A stretch of 32,441 nt of DNA from an uncultured Collinsella sp. (lineage in GTDB: Bacteria; Actinomycetota; Coriobacteriia; Coriobacteriales; Coriobacteriaceae): contig CABQJJ010000012.1 of assembly GCA_902464485.1 (NCBI GenBank), positions 1 to 32,441 on the forward strand, given 5' to 3'. The notes under the pieces are model-generated. The model had not been told where the DNA came from. It worked only from the letters and a program-made list of their open reading frames with translations, and did not search any database. The position numbers and the translations under genes are program-made. This document shows positions 14,801 through 23,247 of the stretch, piece by piece; the stretch's first letter is position 1; every line of letters begins with the position of its first letter.

Positions 14801-16708
14801 GCCAAGGACGCTTCGGGCAACGGCAACAATCTCAACCTGAAGGCTGCCAAGAACGCCGAGGTCGTCGACGTCGACTTTAAGAAGGCGCTTGAGCTCAAGG
14901 GCGGCAAGAGCTATGTCGCGCTGGATTCCGATCTCAAGACCGCTGGTCTTGGTAACGATCTGCGCGTGAAGGTCAAGCGTACCGACGCCACGAGCGACAA
15001 GGATCAGATCCTGTTCGAGAGCCCCTATGGCTCCATCAAGGCCGTTCAGGCAAAGACCGGCAAGGTCGGTATTACCCGTGAGAACCGTGATTACTCGTTT
15101 AACTACACGCTGCCTATGAACGAGTGGGTCGAGCTTGAGTTTAAGAACGAGGGCATGACCAAGGTTTCGCTGTATGTGAACGGCAAGCTTAAGGAGACCA
15201 TCGGTCAGGACGGCGGAACCAAGCTCAAGGCTACGTGCATGCTTCCTGTCCAGCGTATCGGTAGCAAGACTGCCGCCTTTACGGGCTACGTCGACGACGT
15301 TCGCTTGACGCGCAGCGCTACGTTTGCGACCACCATGGCGCTCGACAACGCCGAGCTCAAGGCACGCTCCGTGCTGGCTGCCGGCGCCGACGATGCCGAG
15401 CTCGAGACGCTCGTCGAGCAGGCTCGCGACCTTATCAACCAGGTCAACCCCGATGCGGCCGCTATTGCCGATCTTACTCAGAAGATCAACGAGCGTGTCG
15501 CCAACGTTAAGTACAAGCCCGCCGATTACAGCAAGCTCGACGCTCTGCTCGCTGCTATTCCTTCGGACCTTTCTGCTTATACCGATGAGTCCGTCGCCGC
15601 GCTCACGTCTGCACGTGACAGCATTCAGCGCGACCTGCCCATCAGCATGCAGGATACGGTTGATGCATACGAGGAGACGCTCACCGAGGCTATCGAGGGC
15701 CTTAAGCTCAAGTCCTCCGACGATAACTTTGCTCAGGGTGTGACCGCTACGGCGTGCTCTGAGGAGAAGACCGGCGAGACCGCTCCTAACGGTCCTGCTG
15801 CTGCCGCCATCGATGGTGACGAGTCCACCTTCTGGCACAGCCAATGGAGCGCCCCCGCCGACAATGCCATGCCTCACTGGTTCAACGTCAAGCTTGCTGC
15901 TCCCGCCAAGGTGAGCGGTATGGTGTACGTGCCGCGTACCGGCAGCTCCAATGGCCGCTTGACCAAGTACCATGTCGAGGTAAGCACCGACGGTGGTAGC
16001 ACCTATACGAAGGTTGCTGAGGGTACGCTCGAGTCCAGTGTGGGCGCCAAGAACATCGCCTTCGACAAGCCTGTTGCCGGTGCAACCGACGTCAAGCTCT
16101 ACTTTGACGAGACCGACGGCGACTCTGCCGCAAATAGGAACAAGTTTGCAACCGCTGGCGAGATTCGCGTCTGCTGCGTTGACGAGACGGTTGACCTCGA
16201 CGGTTTGAATGCTCTCATCGAGCAGGCCGAGGGCCTCGACAAGGATTCGTACACTACGGAGACTTGGAAGAAGCTTCAGGCTGCCCTTAAGGATGCCAAG
16301 GATGTTGCTGCAGACGAGAACCCCTCGTTTGAGGTTGTGAACGGCGCCAAGGGCAAACTCCGCTCCGCGATGCTGGGCCTGCGTCCCGGCACCCCGGATC
16401 CCGAGCCCAAGCCCGATCCGGATCCCAAGCCTGAGCCCAAGCCCGATCCGGAGCCCGAGCCCAAGCCTGAGCCCAAGCCTGAGCCCAAGCCGGAGAATCC
16501 GGACAAGCCTGGTACCGGCAATACCGGCACTGGTGCGAACGGCTCCAACAAGGCCGATTCGACCACGGGCAACAAGGCCGATAAGAAGACCGATGGCCTG
16601 GTCAAGACTGGCGACAATCAGACGATGATCGTCGTTGCCGCTGGCTTTATGGGCGTCATGATTGTGGGCGCCGGCGCGGTTCTGCGCCTTAAGAGCCGTC
16701 GTCAGTAA
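11897..16708 (+). CDS. Cell-surface GH20 beta-N-acetylhexosaminidase or lacto-N-biosidase, multimodular
   Basis: The 1603-aa enzyme is predicted to release beta-GlcNAc/GalNAc, or lacto-N-biose, from glycan ends by substrate-assisted catalysis. Signal peptide 1-36. Two N-terminal F5/8C (CBM32) domains about 37-185 and 195-355, GH20b domain about 460-585, GH20 barrel about 587-925. The barrel has RGLILDVGRKTFSLDWL, VPEFDMPAHS and the catalytic pair Asp764-Glu765 in HIGADEYE. A LamG/concanavalin-like domain follows (about 950-1135), then a helical repeat region, a third CBM32 (about 1275-1435), one FIVAR-like repeat, and a PEPKPDP-rich spacer. The C-terminus is LVKTG (from Leu1568), a membrane helix and RRQ; it lacks the usual Pro of LPxTG. 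I chose ATG 11897 over GTG 11891 because the AGGAAGGG site is about 9 nt from the ATG but only 3 nt from the GTG. GH20b-GH20-lectin order recalls bifidobacterial LnbB, but specificity is not decided. Confidence 0.9.
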   Translation: MTVHKTKLLWRVTATIACVFAIVLASSLLYARPAVAVEANLALNKTAVADSEEANSVRAALAVDGNDSTRWGSAEDNAGGAHWIYVDLGSSKTVKRATIKWESYKATGYKLQYATGNTAPAANSADWKDVHTSTNRPASLTDAITFNAPVTGRFFRLYVTGFTSSDPKGAVPEWPTIAVNEFELYGDETAAPSTQDPQQNVARGKNAVADGQEASTLGAAKAVDGDTSSSSSRWASAVDATASQDGGPHWIYVDLGQQRDVKCVRVFWELRKAKGYKIQIANGATAPAADSSDWQTVYTNDGHPASKTDLITLDQVHQARFVRLYIDHNTYADPDGGVAWGNVSIFELEVYGGTPKMDMNGLADAIKVEAPKKGDTQLKVTLPTSDEYDVTYNGTDYEQVIGAQAEDGTIPIYQPIVDTQVKASFKVTKKSDKNTYAFKEIPVTVPGKFQVEAGDNVAPEVLPQLREWKGRSGSFAPTAQTRVVYDNDEFKTAADELAADYKDLFGSELAVVKGGAANAGDIFLSKTTDKSLGLQDEGYLMEIGDSVSVKAETKTGAYWSTRTILQALKTGNGSIPQGVTRDYPLYKVRGLILDVGRKTFSLDWLKQMSKQLSWFKLNDFQVHLSDNYIWVEEYSDDTVNTAYNGFRLESDIKKGGNNGKNKADLTSTDVWYSKADFREFIKHSRDLGVNIVPEFDMPAHSLALTNVRPDLRTPKSMTHRGNDHLNLAGKYDESLAFALSIWDEYLTGSNPVFDNQTMVHIGADEYEADGNAYRNFVNDLFKHMEDSGRTARVWGSLSWIKGSVDVQGKGAAGQHRQMNLWSKDWAKMDEMYKLGFDLINCIDSRYYIVPNAGYYFDYLNDNTIYNSAINNYNNVTIPAGDEQMIGGAFAVWNDMCGKKENGISEYDVYDRITNSAGLYAAATWGKGSADVSGAKATAKKLGDAPNTNFGYKTTANAEGTVMQLGMDDAKDASGNGNNLNLKAAKNAEVVDVDFKKALELKGGKSYVALDSDLKTAGLGNDLRVKVKRTDATSDKDQILFESPYGSIKAVQAKTGKVGITRENRDYSFNYTLPMNEWVELEFKNEGMTKVSLYVNGKLKETIGQDGGTKLKATCMLPVQRIGSKTAAFTGYVDDVRLTRSATFATTMALDNAELKARSVLAAGADDAELETLVEQARDLINQVNPDAAAIADLTQKINERVANVKYKPADYSKLDALLAAIPSDLSAYTDESVAALTSARDSIQRDLPISMQDTVDAYEETLTEAIEGLKLKSSDDNFAQGVTATACSEEKTGETAPNGPAAAAIDGDESTFWHSQWSAPADNAMPHWFNVKLAAPAKVSGMVYVPRTGSSNGRLTKYHVEVSTDGGSTYTKVAEGTLESSVGAKNIAFDKPVAGATDVKLYFDETDGDSAANRNKFATAGEIRVCCVDETVDLDGLNALIEQAEGLDKDSYTTETWKKLQAALKDAKDVAADENPSFEVVNGAKGKLRSAMLGLRPGTPDPEPKPDPDPKPEPKPDPEPEPKPEPKPEPKPENPDKPGTGNTGTGANGSNKADSTTGNKADKKTDGLVKTGDNQTMIVVAAGFMGVMIVGAGAVLRLKSRRQ
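16391..16495 (+). repeat. Pro-rich PEPKPDP codon repeat in the GH20 gene
   Basis: Low-complexity run of CCC GAG/GAT CCC/CCG AAG units coding a Pro/Glu/Lys/Asp wall-spanning spacer just before the anchor. A similar tract occurs in the GH95 gene (28010-28097). Such tracts can change length by slippage. Confidence 0.85.
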
Positions 16709-16752
16709 TTGTCACGGCTTGCGAAGAATCGCCGAAAGAGAGGGTTTTAGAG

Positions 16753-19700
16753 ATGAAGAAACGGATGTACGCCAAGCTGCTCGCTGTTGTAGCGGTCGCG
16801 CTTGCCTGCTTGGGCTGCTTGGCTCCGTTGCAGGCCTATGCGGATGACGCTGCGGCCGAGTACAAGCTGTACCCCACGCCCCATAGCGTGGTGTACGGCG
16901 ATGGCGCTCAGACGCTGCGCGACAAGGCAAGCGTGCTTGCCGAGTCCGGCATCGATGCAGACACCATCAATCGTCTTAACGAAGCCCTGGCGCTGAAGGG
17001 CATCAACGCAAAGCGCGTTGACGCCCTTCCCTCCACGAGCACCGCTACGACGGTTCTCGTGGGCGTCAAGGGTTCTGGCGGCGCTGTCGACACCTATGTC
17101 GACCAGCTGGTGAAAGAGGGCAAGCTGTCTTACACGGATGGCCTGTTCGACCATAGCGACTCCTATGTCCTGGCCTCGCTGCCGTCTGACGGCAGCGCCT
17201 CCGATCGCATTGTCGTTTTGGGCAAGAACACCGACGCCGCCTATTATGGTCTGACCACGCTTTACCAGATTCTGCAGCAGACTTCCGATGCCAAGCTGCG
17301 CGCCTTTACCGTGTCCGATTATGCGGACGTGGTGACGCGTGGCTTTATCGAGGGCTACTACGGCAATCCCTGGAGCACCGAGGACCGCGTTAACCTTATG
17401 CAGTGGGGTGGCTACTATAAGCTCAACGCTTATGTGTATGCTCCCAAGGATGACCCCAAGCACAATTCCAAGTGGCGCGAGCTTTATACCGAGCAGGAGC
17501 TGACCGAGAAGATCGAGCCGCTCGCCGAGGCCGGTAACACCTCCAAGTGCCGCTTTGTGTTTGCGCTTCACCCGTTTATGTACAACCCCATTACGAGCTC
17601 CAACTACGATGCGTCCGTCGCCATCCTCAAGGAGAAGTTCACCCAGGTTATGGATCATGGCGTTCGCCAGATCTCTATCCTTGCCGACGATGCTGGCAAC
17701 CAGGGCAGCGCTCTGTATACCAGGCTCTGCAAGGATATGACCGACTGGCTGCACGAGAAGCAGGCAGAGAAGAACACCGATGGCACGCTCAAGTACCCTG
17801 GCCTCAAGGACACGCTCATTTTCTGTCCCGTGAACTACATGGGCTGGGGCGAGTCTTGGTATGCCAACCTCCCCAAGAGCGTCCAGGTCATCAACACCGG
17901 TGGCCGCGTGTGGGGCAAGGTCGACAATAACTTCACGTCGTCCTTCACCAACAATTCTGGCGTTGCTCCCTTTATGTGGATCAACTGGCCGTGCACCGAC
18001 AACAGCAAGGACACCCTGTCCATGGGCGGCTATGAGAACGCCCTGGGCACCGATGTCCAGCCCGGCAAGGTTCAGGGCGTCGTGCTCAACCCCATGCAGC
18101 AGTCCGAGCCTTCCAAGGCCGGCATCTTCATGAACGCCGATTTCTCTTGGAATCTGTGGAAGAGCCAGGAGCACGCCGACCAGGCTTGGGAGGATTCGTT
18201 CTCCTACGTCGACCATAATTCTCCCATCGCCACGAAGGGCTCCAACGCGCTGCGTGAGCTGAGCCGCCACATGAAGCGCTATACCGGCGGTGGCGTAGTC
18301 TTCGAGAGCCGTGAGTCCGCCAATATCAAGACCGAGCTCCAAGCTTTCCAGGGCAAGGTTACCTCTGGTACCGCAACCGCCGAGGATTGCGACCAGATGA
18401 TTGAGCTCTTCCGCGGTCTGCAGAAGTCCGCCAAGACCTATCGTTCCAATGCCGGCAACAAGGCCATGCTCGACCAGATCGTGTATTGGATCGATGCTTG
18501 GGATGACGTGACGCGTGCCGCCATTGCCGAGCTTCAGGCACTCAAGGCCGACCTCTCGGGCGACAGCTCTCAGATGCTTTCTAAGTATTCCGAGGGTTCC
18601 GAGGCGCTCACTGCCTCTCACAAGCACGGCTTCCACTATGTGGACCACACCGAGTATGCATCGGTGGGCAAGGCCTACATCATGCCGATGCTTAATGCCC
18701 TCAACAACTACCTGGGTCAGCGCGCTACGCTAGCTGCCGACCCCAATGCCGATACCACGCAGTTTGTGACCAGCCGTACCGACACTCCCGAGGGCAAGGT
18801 CGAGAACGTCTTTGACGGTAAGGCCAACACGGGCGTTATCTACAAGACCCCCAACAAGCTCACGGCGGGTACGTACTTTGGCATGATCAAGAACAAGCCG
18901 TTCGATCTGACCAACGTGACCTTTATTCAGGGCAATGGCGCTGACTATATGCAGCATGCCAAGCTCCAGACCTATGATGGCAAGAACTGGAATGACGTTG
19001 AGGGCCAGGGCGATCTGACTGGCACGACCGTCACCGTTACCGGCCTGGACATCAAGGGCGTCTATGGCGTTCGCCTCATCGCCACGCAGGATAACAGCCG
19101 CGACGCTTGGCCGACGATCTACGAGATCCAGGTCAATAAGGAAGAGAAGACTCCCGAGGGCCAGCCTGTTGCAGGCGCGGTGACCATCGACGGCCAGGTC
19201 TTGGCTGCACAGTCGCTCTCCAACGTCAACGACGGTAATGTTTCGACGTATGCTCACCTGCAGTACAAGAATCTCAATACGGGCGATCCCGAGTATGACA
19301 TTCGCGATACCACGCAGCCAGGCGCTACGGTGACCCTGACGTTCACCAAGACGTCCGAGGTCGATACTTTCACGTTTGTTCAGGCTGCGCGCAGCGGCAA
19401 CGAGCCCACCTCTGGCGATGGCATCAATGCCGGCGTGCTCGAGTATCAGAACGAGGCCGGTACGTGGATCAAGGCCGGCGATATCGACGGCACGGCCACC
19501 CAGACCATCACACTGCCGAGCGCTGTGAAGGCCAAGGCAATCCGCGTCAAGAACACCGCTGCCACCAAGTCTTGGTGGAAGGTCTTTGAGCTTTCCGCCA
19601 CCAAGGGCGCTTCCACCGAGCCCGAGCCGACCGCTACGGTTACGAGCACGGGCCTGGATGTGTACCAGTCCTACGCGCTTTCCCGTGTTGTTGACGGTGA

Positions 19701-22700
19701 CGAGGGCTCGTACGCTTGGGTTAAGCACAACTCCGGCGGCGGCAACATCAAGAGCGGCGATACCATCACCGTCACCTACTCCGCTCCCAAGACCGTGGGC
19801 CATGTGCGTTATGTCCAGGGCAGCGACAAGCTTTCGGCTGGTGCGCTCGAGTACACCGTCGATGGCAACAATTGGGTCAAGTGCGGCGATATCAACTCCG
19901 ATCTTGAGCAGGAGTTCGATTTCGAGAACGTTCAGATTCGCGGTATTCGCGTGCGCTCGACTGCAGACACGCAGTTCTGGTGGAAAGTCTGCGAGATCGC
20001 TACCTCTAAGGGCAAGGAGGCTAGCACCGGCACCATTCGTTCCGACATCTCGGGTATTGCCCTTAAGGCTACGGGCAAGGATGGCAGCGTCAAGCTGTCT
20101 GACGGTACCGTCTCGTTTGAGTCCGGTAACTACCTTGCGGTCGATCTGGGTGCCGTGCGCAACGATGTTGTGGTCAACACCGACGGCATGACCCTTCCCA
20201 AGGGCGCCAAGGTCGTGTACTCGCAGAACGCTCTCGAGTGGCTCGACTACGCGGACGCCAAGAAGCCCGTCAAGGCTCGTTTTGTTGGCATTCAGGCATC
20301 CACTGCATGCGGCGTGACGTTCACCAATTTCTCTGCGAGCTACAAGATGGTCAAGGCTCCGTCTTATGTGAAGGGCGACCTGGGCAACTTTGATGCTTCG
20401 AAGATCTTCGATGGCAATCTGTCCACCACCTTCAAGAACACGCAGGGTGCCACCGAGGGCAGCACGATCGTGTTCGATCTTGGCCAGGAGCGCAAGATCA
20501 ACTCCATCGCATACTACGTGCCCGAGACGACCTATGACTTCATCCGCAAGGGTGTTATCGAGGTTGCCGACAGCCCGGATGCTGCTGATGATCAGTGGAC
20601 CGAGGTTCTTAAGATCAACAGCGATGCTGCTACGATCGAGAACACGTTTAACAGCGATACCGCTAAGAACGCAGCTTGGCTCACGCACGACACCAAGAAC
20701 CCGGGCAACATGTGCACGGCCAACCCCAAGACCGATGTCACCGCTACCAACGAGAACGATCCCAACGGTACCGAGAAGCTCAATGTGACCGGTCGCTACA
20801 TGCGCATTCGCTTTACCGCGACCTACACACAGCGCTGGATCGAGATCGGTGAGATCCGTATCAACGGCGGCGAGTATGTAAGCACCTATGGCGATGCCGA
20901 CTTCGATTCCTCGAGCACCGAGGTCGAGGGCAAGACGCCGGCTAACCTTGCCGATGGCGATACCAAGACCGCCTGGCGTCCGCAGGACAACAAGGGCACC
21001 CTGGTGTATCACGTCTCCGAGCCCATTGCCGAGGGTGGCAAGGTGTTCTCGGGCGTGCGCATCGTCTCTGCCGGTACGCCCTCCAACGCAAAGGTGACTG
21101 CTACGGTTTATACCGATGCCGCCTATAGCAAGACGGAGGACATCGACCTGGGCACGTTGAGCCAGCCCGTAAGCGAGTTCTGCTTTGGCACGCTCACCCG
21201 CGCTGCCGGTTCGACCTTCTCTGCCGTTAAGGACATCAAGGTCACGTGGGACGGCACGGTCCCCGAGATCGCCGAGTTCTTCCTGATCGACGATGCCAAC
21301 CCCGCCGATACCACGGCGCTGCAGGCTGCTGTCGATGAGCTCAAGGATAAGGACGTGAGCGGTTGGACCAAGTCGACTGCCGATGCCTTTAAGAAGGCCC
21401 TCGCCAATGCGCAGGACACTCTTGCCAATACCAAGGCCACGCAGACGACGGTCGATTCTGTTACCGCTGCCCTGAGGTCTGCCGACGCCGCCGGTGTCGA
21501 GAAGTACGCGGGCAAGGAGCTTCCCAAGAAGGTCTCCAACGACGATGGCCAGTACACCGTCGCGAGCTATCAGGCATATTCCGATGCATATGCCGAGGCC
21601 GAGCAGGCTTTCGCGCATCCTGAGGATCTTGCCAAGACCGAGGGCGAGGCGCTTCTTGCCGCGCTTGAGGCCAAGAAGACTGCCCTGGTCTTTGACCAGA
21701 GCGCTCAGCAGCGTGCCGAGGTCGCTCTTGCCGACGCCAAGCTGGTGTACGGCGAGGCCAACGCCGCCGCCGACAAGTACACGACCGACAGCGCTGCCGC
21801 CTATCGCGATGCCATGAGCGCGCTTGAGGACCTGATCGCCGATACCAAGGCGACTCCGAAGCAGCTCAAGGCAGCGCAGGCTGCGCTCGAGGACGCCGAG
21901 GGCAAGCTGGTCGATGCCAGCGAGCTTATCGCCGCCCGTGCCGAGTTTAAGAAGACCAACGGCAAGCTGTATACCGATGAGTCTTATAACGCCTACAAGG
22001 CGGCTTTCGACGACTCTGCTGCTGCCCTTAAGAACGGTACTGCCGAGCAGGTTGCTGCTGCGGCCGCGAAGCTCAACGACGCTAAGGCCGGTCTTGCCCT
22101 GCGTGAGGCTGTCGACCTGAACAAGGTCATTGCCGAGGCCGAGAAGCTCAACGAGGCCGACTACACCGTGGCGAGCTGGGCACCCTTTGCTGCCGCTATC
22201 GAGGCTGCCAAGGCTCCGCACGATTCCGCCAACGACGCTGACCTGGCCCAGGCAATCAACGATGCCAAGGCCGCTCTGGTCAACGTCAAGGCGCTCAAGG
22301 CCGATATCGCTTCTGCCAAGAGCGCTCGTGCCGAGGACTACACCAAGGATTCGATGGCTCAGCTCAACGCTGCTGTCGCCGATGCCGAGGAAGTTCTCAA
22401 GAACGGTTCCGTCGATGATGTTGCCGCCGCGCGCGCCAAGATCGCCGATGCTCTGAAGGCGCTGGTCAACGTGAGCGCCCTTAAGGACGCTATCGTCAAG
22501 GCCGAGAACATGGATACTTCCAACGGTACCGATGAGCAGAAGGCCCAGCTTGCCGATGCCATCGCCGCCGCTAAGGGGCTGCTTGAGCGCGGCTCTGCCG
22601 ATGAGGTCTCCGCCGCACTCGAGTCTTTGAATGCCGCAATGGCCAGCTTTGGCGGCTCGGGCACCGATAAGCCCGGGCAGCTCGAGAAGCCCGGTACGAC

Positions 22701-22875
22701 TGGCGGCAGCCAGCAGGGTGGTTCCGGCCACAACAAGAAGCCTGGTAAGCCTTCGAAGGGTTCGGGCCTGCCGGGTACTGGCGATGCATCGATTCTTGCA
22801 GCCGCACTTGCCGGTGGCTCCGGTGTCACTGCACTGGCGGCGGCCCGCGTGATCGATCGCAAGCGTCGTCGCTAA
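16753..22875 (+). CDS. Cell-surface GH84 beta-N-acetylglucosaminidase (NagJ/hyaluronidase-like), multimodular
   Basis: The 2040-aa enzyme is predicted to cleave terminal beta-GlcNAc; GH84 includes bacterial O-GlcNAcase-like enzymes and clostridial mu-toxins. Signal peptide 1-30 (AYA|DD). GH20b-like N-domain about 33-185, GH84 barrel about 190-480 beginning VTRGFIEGYYGNPW. The catalytic Asp pair is Asp312-Asp313 in ILADDAG. A helical domain follows, then about six galactose-binding/F5/8C-like modules (about 660-1515), of which those around 660-1095 and 1200-1375 are clearest. About seven FIVAR-like helical repeats follow (about 1520-1968), then a Gly/Pro/Lys linker. The LPGTG sorting signal starts at Leu2006, followed by a hydrophobic segment and DRKRRR. 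ATG 16753 precedes a clear MKKRM signal peptide, though the ribosome site (AGAGAGGG, 16737-16744) is weak. Only 44 bp and no terminator separate it from the GH20 gene, so the two are probably cotranscribed. The layout recalls C. perfringens NagH/NagJ. Confidence 0.92.
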   Translation: MKKRMYAKLLAVVAVALACLGCLAPLQAYADDAAAEYKLYPTPHSVVYGDGAQTLRDKASVLAESGIDADTINRLNEALALKGINAKRVDALPSTSTATTVLVGVKGSGGAVDTYVDQLVKEGKLSYTDGLFDHSDSYVLASLPSDGSASDRIVVLGKNTDAAYYGLTTLYQILQQTSDAKLRAFTVSDYADVVTRGFIEGYYGNPWSTEDRVNLMQWGGYYKLNAYVYAPKDDPKHNSKWRELYTEQELTEKIEPLAEAGNTSKCRFVFALHPFMYNPITSSNYDASVAILKEKFTQVMDHGVRQISILADDAGNQGSALYTRLCKDMTDWLHEKQAEKNTDGTLKYPGLKDTLIFCPVNYMGWGESWYANLPKSVQVINTGGRVWGKVDNNFTSSFTNNSGVAPFMWINWPCTDNSKDTLSMGGYENALGTDVQPGKVQGVVLNPMQQSEPSKAGIFMNADFSWNLWKSQEHADQAWEDSFSYVDHNSPIATKGSNALRELSRHMKRYTGGGVVFESRESANIKTELQAFQGKVTSGTATAEDCDQMIELFRGLQKSAKTYRSNAGNKAMLDQIVYWIDAWDDVTRAAIAELQALKADLSGDSSQMLSKYSEGSEALTASHKHGFHYVDHTEYASVGKAYIMPMLNALNNYLGQRATLAADPNADTTQFVTSRTDTPEGKVENVFDGKANTGVIYKTPNKLTAGTYFGMIKNKPFDLTNVTFIQGNGADYMQHAKLQTYDGKNWNDVEGQGDLTGTTVTVTGLDIKGVYGVRLIATQDNSRDAWPTIYEIQVNKEEKTPEGQPVAGAVTIDGQVLAAQSLSNVNDGNVSTYAHLQYKNLNTGDPEYDIRDTTQPGATVTLTFTKTSEVDTFTFVQAARSGNEPTSGDGINAGVLEYQNEAGTWIKAGDIDGTATQTITLPSAVKAKAIRVKNTAATKSWWKVFELSATKGASTEPEPTATVTSTGLDVYQSYALSRVVDGDEGSYAWVKHNSGGGNIKSGDTITVTYSAPKTVGHVRYVQGSDKLSAGALEYTVDGNNWVKCGDINSDLEQEFDFENVQIRGIRVRSTADTQFWWKVCEIATSKGKEASTGTIRSDISGIALKATGKDGSVKLSDGTVSFESGNYLAVDLGAVRNDVVVNTDGMTLPKGAKVVYSQNALEWLDYADAKKPVKARFVGIQASTACGVTFTNFSASYKMVKAPSYVKGDLGNFDASKIFDGNLSTTFKNTQGATEGSTIVFDLGQERKINSIAYYVPETTYDFIRKGVIEVADSPDAADDQWTEVLKINSDAATIENTFNSDTAKNAAWLTHDTKNPGNMCTANPKTDVTATNENDPNGTEKLNVTGRYMRIRFTATYTQRWIEIGEIRINGGEYVSTYGDADFDSSSTEVEGKTPANLADGDTKTAWRPQDNKGTLVYHVSEPIAEGGKVFSGVRIVSAGTPSNAKVTATVYTDAAYSKTEDIDLGTLSQPVSEFCFGTLTRAAGSTFSAVKDIKVTWDGTVPEIAEFFLIDDANPADTTALQAAVDELKDKDVSGWTKSTADAFKKALANAQDTLANTKATQTTVDSVTAALRSADAAGVEKYAGKELPKKVSNDDGQYTVASYQAYSDAYAEAEQAFAHPEDLAKTEGEALLAALEAKKTALVFDQSAQQRAEVALADAKLVYGEANAAADKYTTDSAAAYRDAMSALEDLIADTKATPKQLKAAQAALEDAEGKLVDASELIAARAEFKKTNGKLYTDESYNAYKAAFDDSAAALKNGTAEQVAAAAAKLNDAKAGLALREAVDLNKVIAEAEKLNEADYTVASWAPFAAAIEAAKAPHDSANDADLAQAINDAKAALVNVKALKADIASAKSARAEDYTKDSMAQLNAAVADAEEVLKNGSVDDVAAARAKIADALKALVNVSALKDAIVKAENMDTSNGTDEQKAQLADAIAAAKGLLERGSADEVSAALESLNAAMASFGGSGTDKPGQLEKPGTTGGSQQGGSGHNKKPGKPSKGSGLPGTGDASILAAALAGGSGVTALAAARVIDRKRRR

Positions 22876-22895
22876 CGACTCGCATCATACCGAGC

Positions 22896-22927
22896 AAAAA
22901 AGGCGTCCCTCCGGGGGCGCCTTTTTT
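22896..22927. terminator. Strong bidirectional-type intrinsic terminator after GH84
   Basis: A run of A's (22896-22901), an 8-bp stem GGCGTCCC/GGGGCGCC-type with one T-G and a TCCG loop, and a T-run (22922-22927). The A and T runs extend the stem. It closes the GH2/GH20/GH84 block. Confidence 0.92.
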
Positions 22928-23247
22928 AGTGCGAATCGAACACTTCTCATAGCGCATCAAAATTTGGGGTGCACTACCGTATTCATTATTTATGTATGAG
23001 GGCGTCTAAATATGCAAATCGCGAAAGAGGCCAGAATGGATGGTAAAAGGTTTTTGCGGTATTACGAATCAGATACCAATCTACAACAAAACCCAAGGTA
23101 GAACCCCTGTTTTTACCGTTTATATCCCAAAATCGACCGCTCGTCAGAGTAATCGACCGCGCGGTATCAGCGGCAACAAGGTTTCTCATAAAATGCAGTG
23201 TGGATTTATCTGCCGCATACCCTTACTCGGGGGAAGGAGAAAAAGGT
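22928..23247 (+). promoter_or_regulatory. Control region upstream of GH95 with a 10-bp direct repeat
   Basis: About 320 bp with no supportable gene, AT-rich to about 23130. It carries an exact direct repeat AATCGACCGC at 23131-23140 and 23151-23160, 20 bp apart (two helical turns). The second copy runs into the 10-bp palindrome ACCGCGCGGT (23155-23164). This looks like a regulator-binding site close to the GH95 start. A convincing -35/-10 pair was not found. Ribosome site AAGGAG is at 23234-23239. Confidence 0.45.

Noticed and set aside
16774..16842. Lipoprotein signal in GH84 (cysteines 19 and 22)
   Set aside because: Neither Cys has a proper lipobox before it, and AYA|DD is a good signal peptidase I site.
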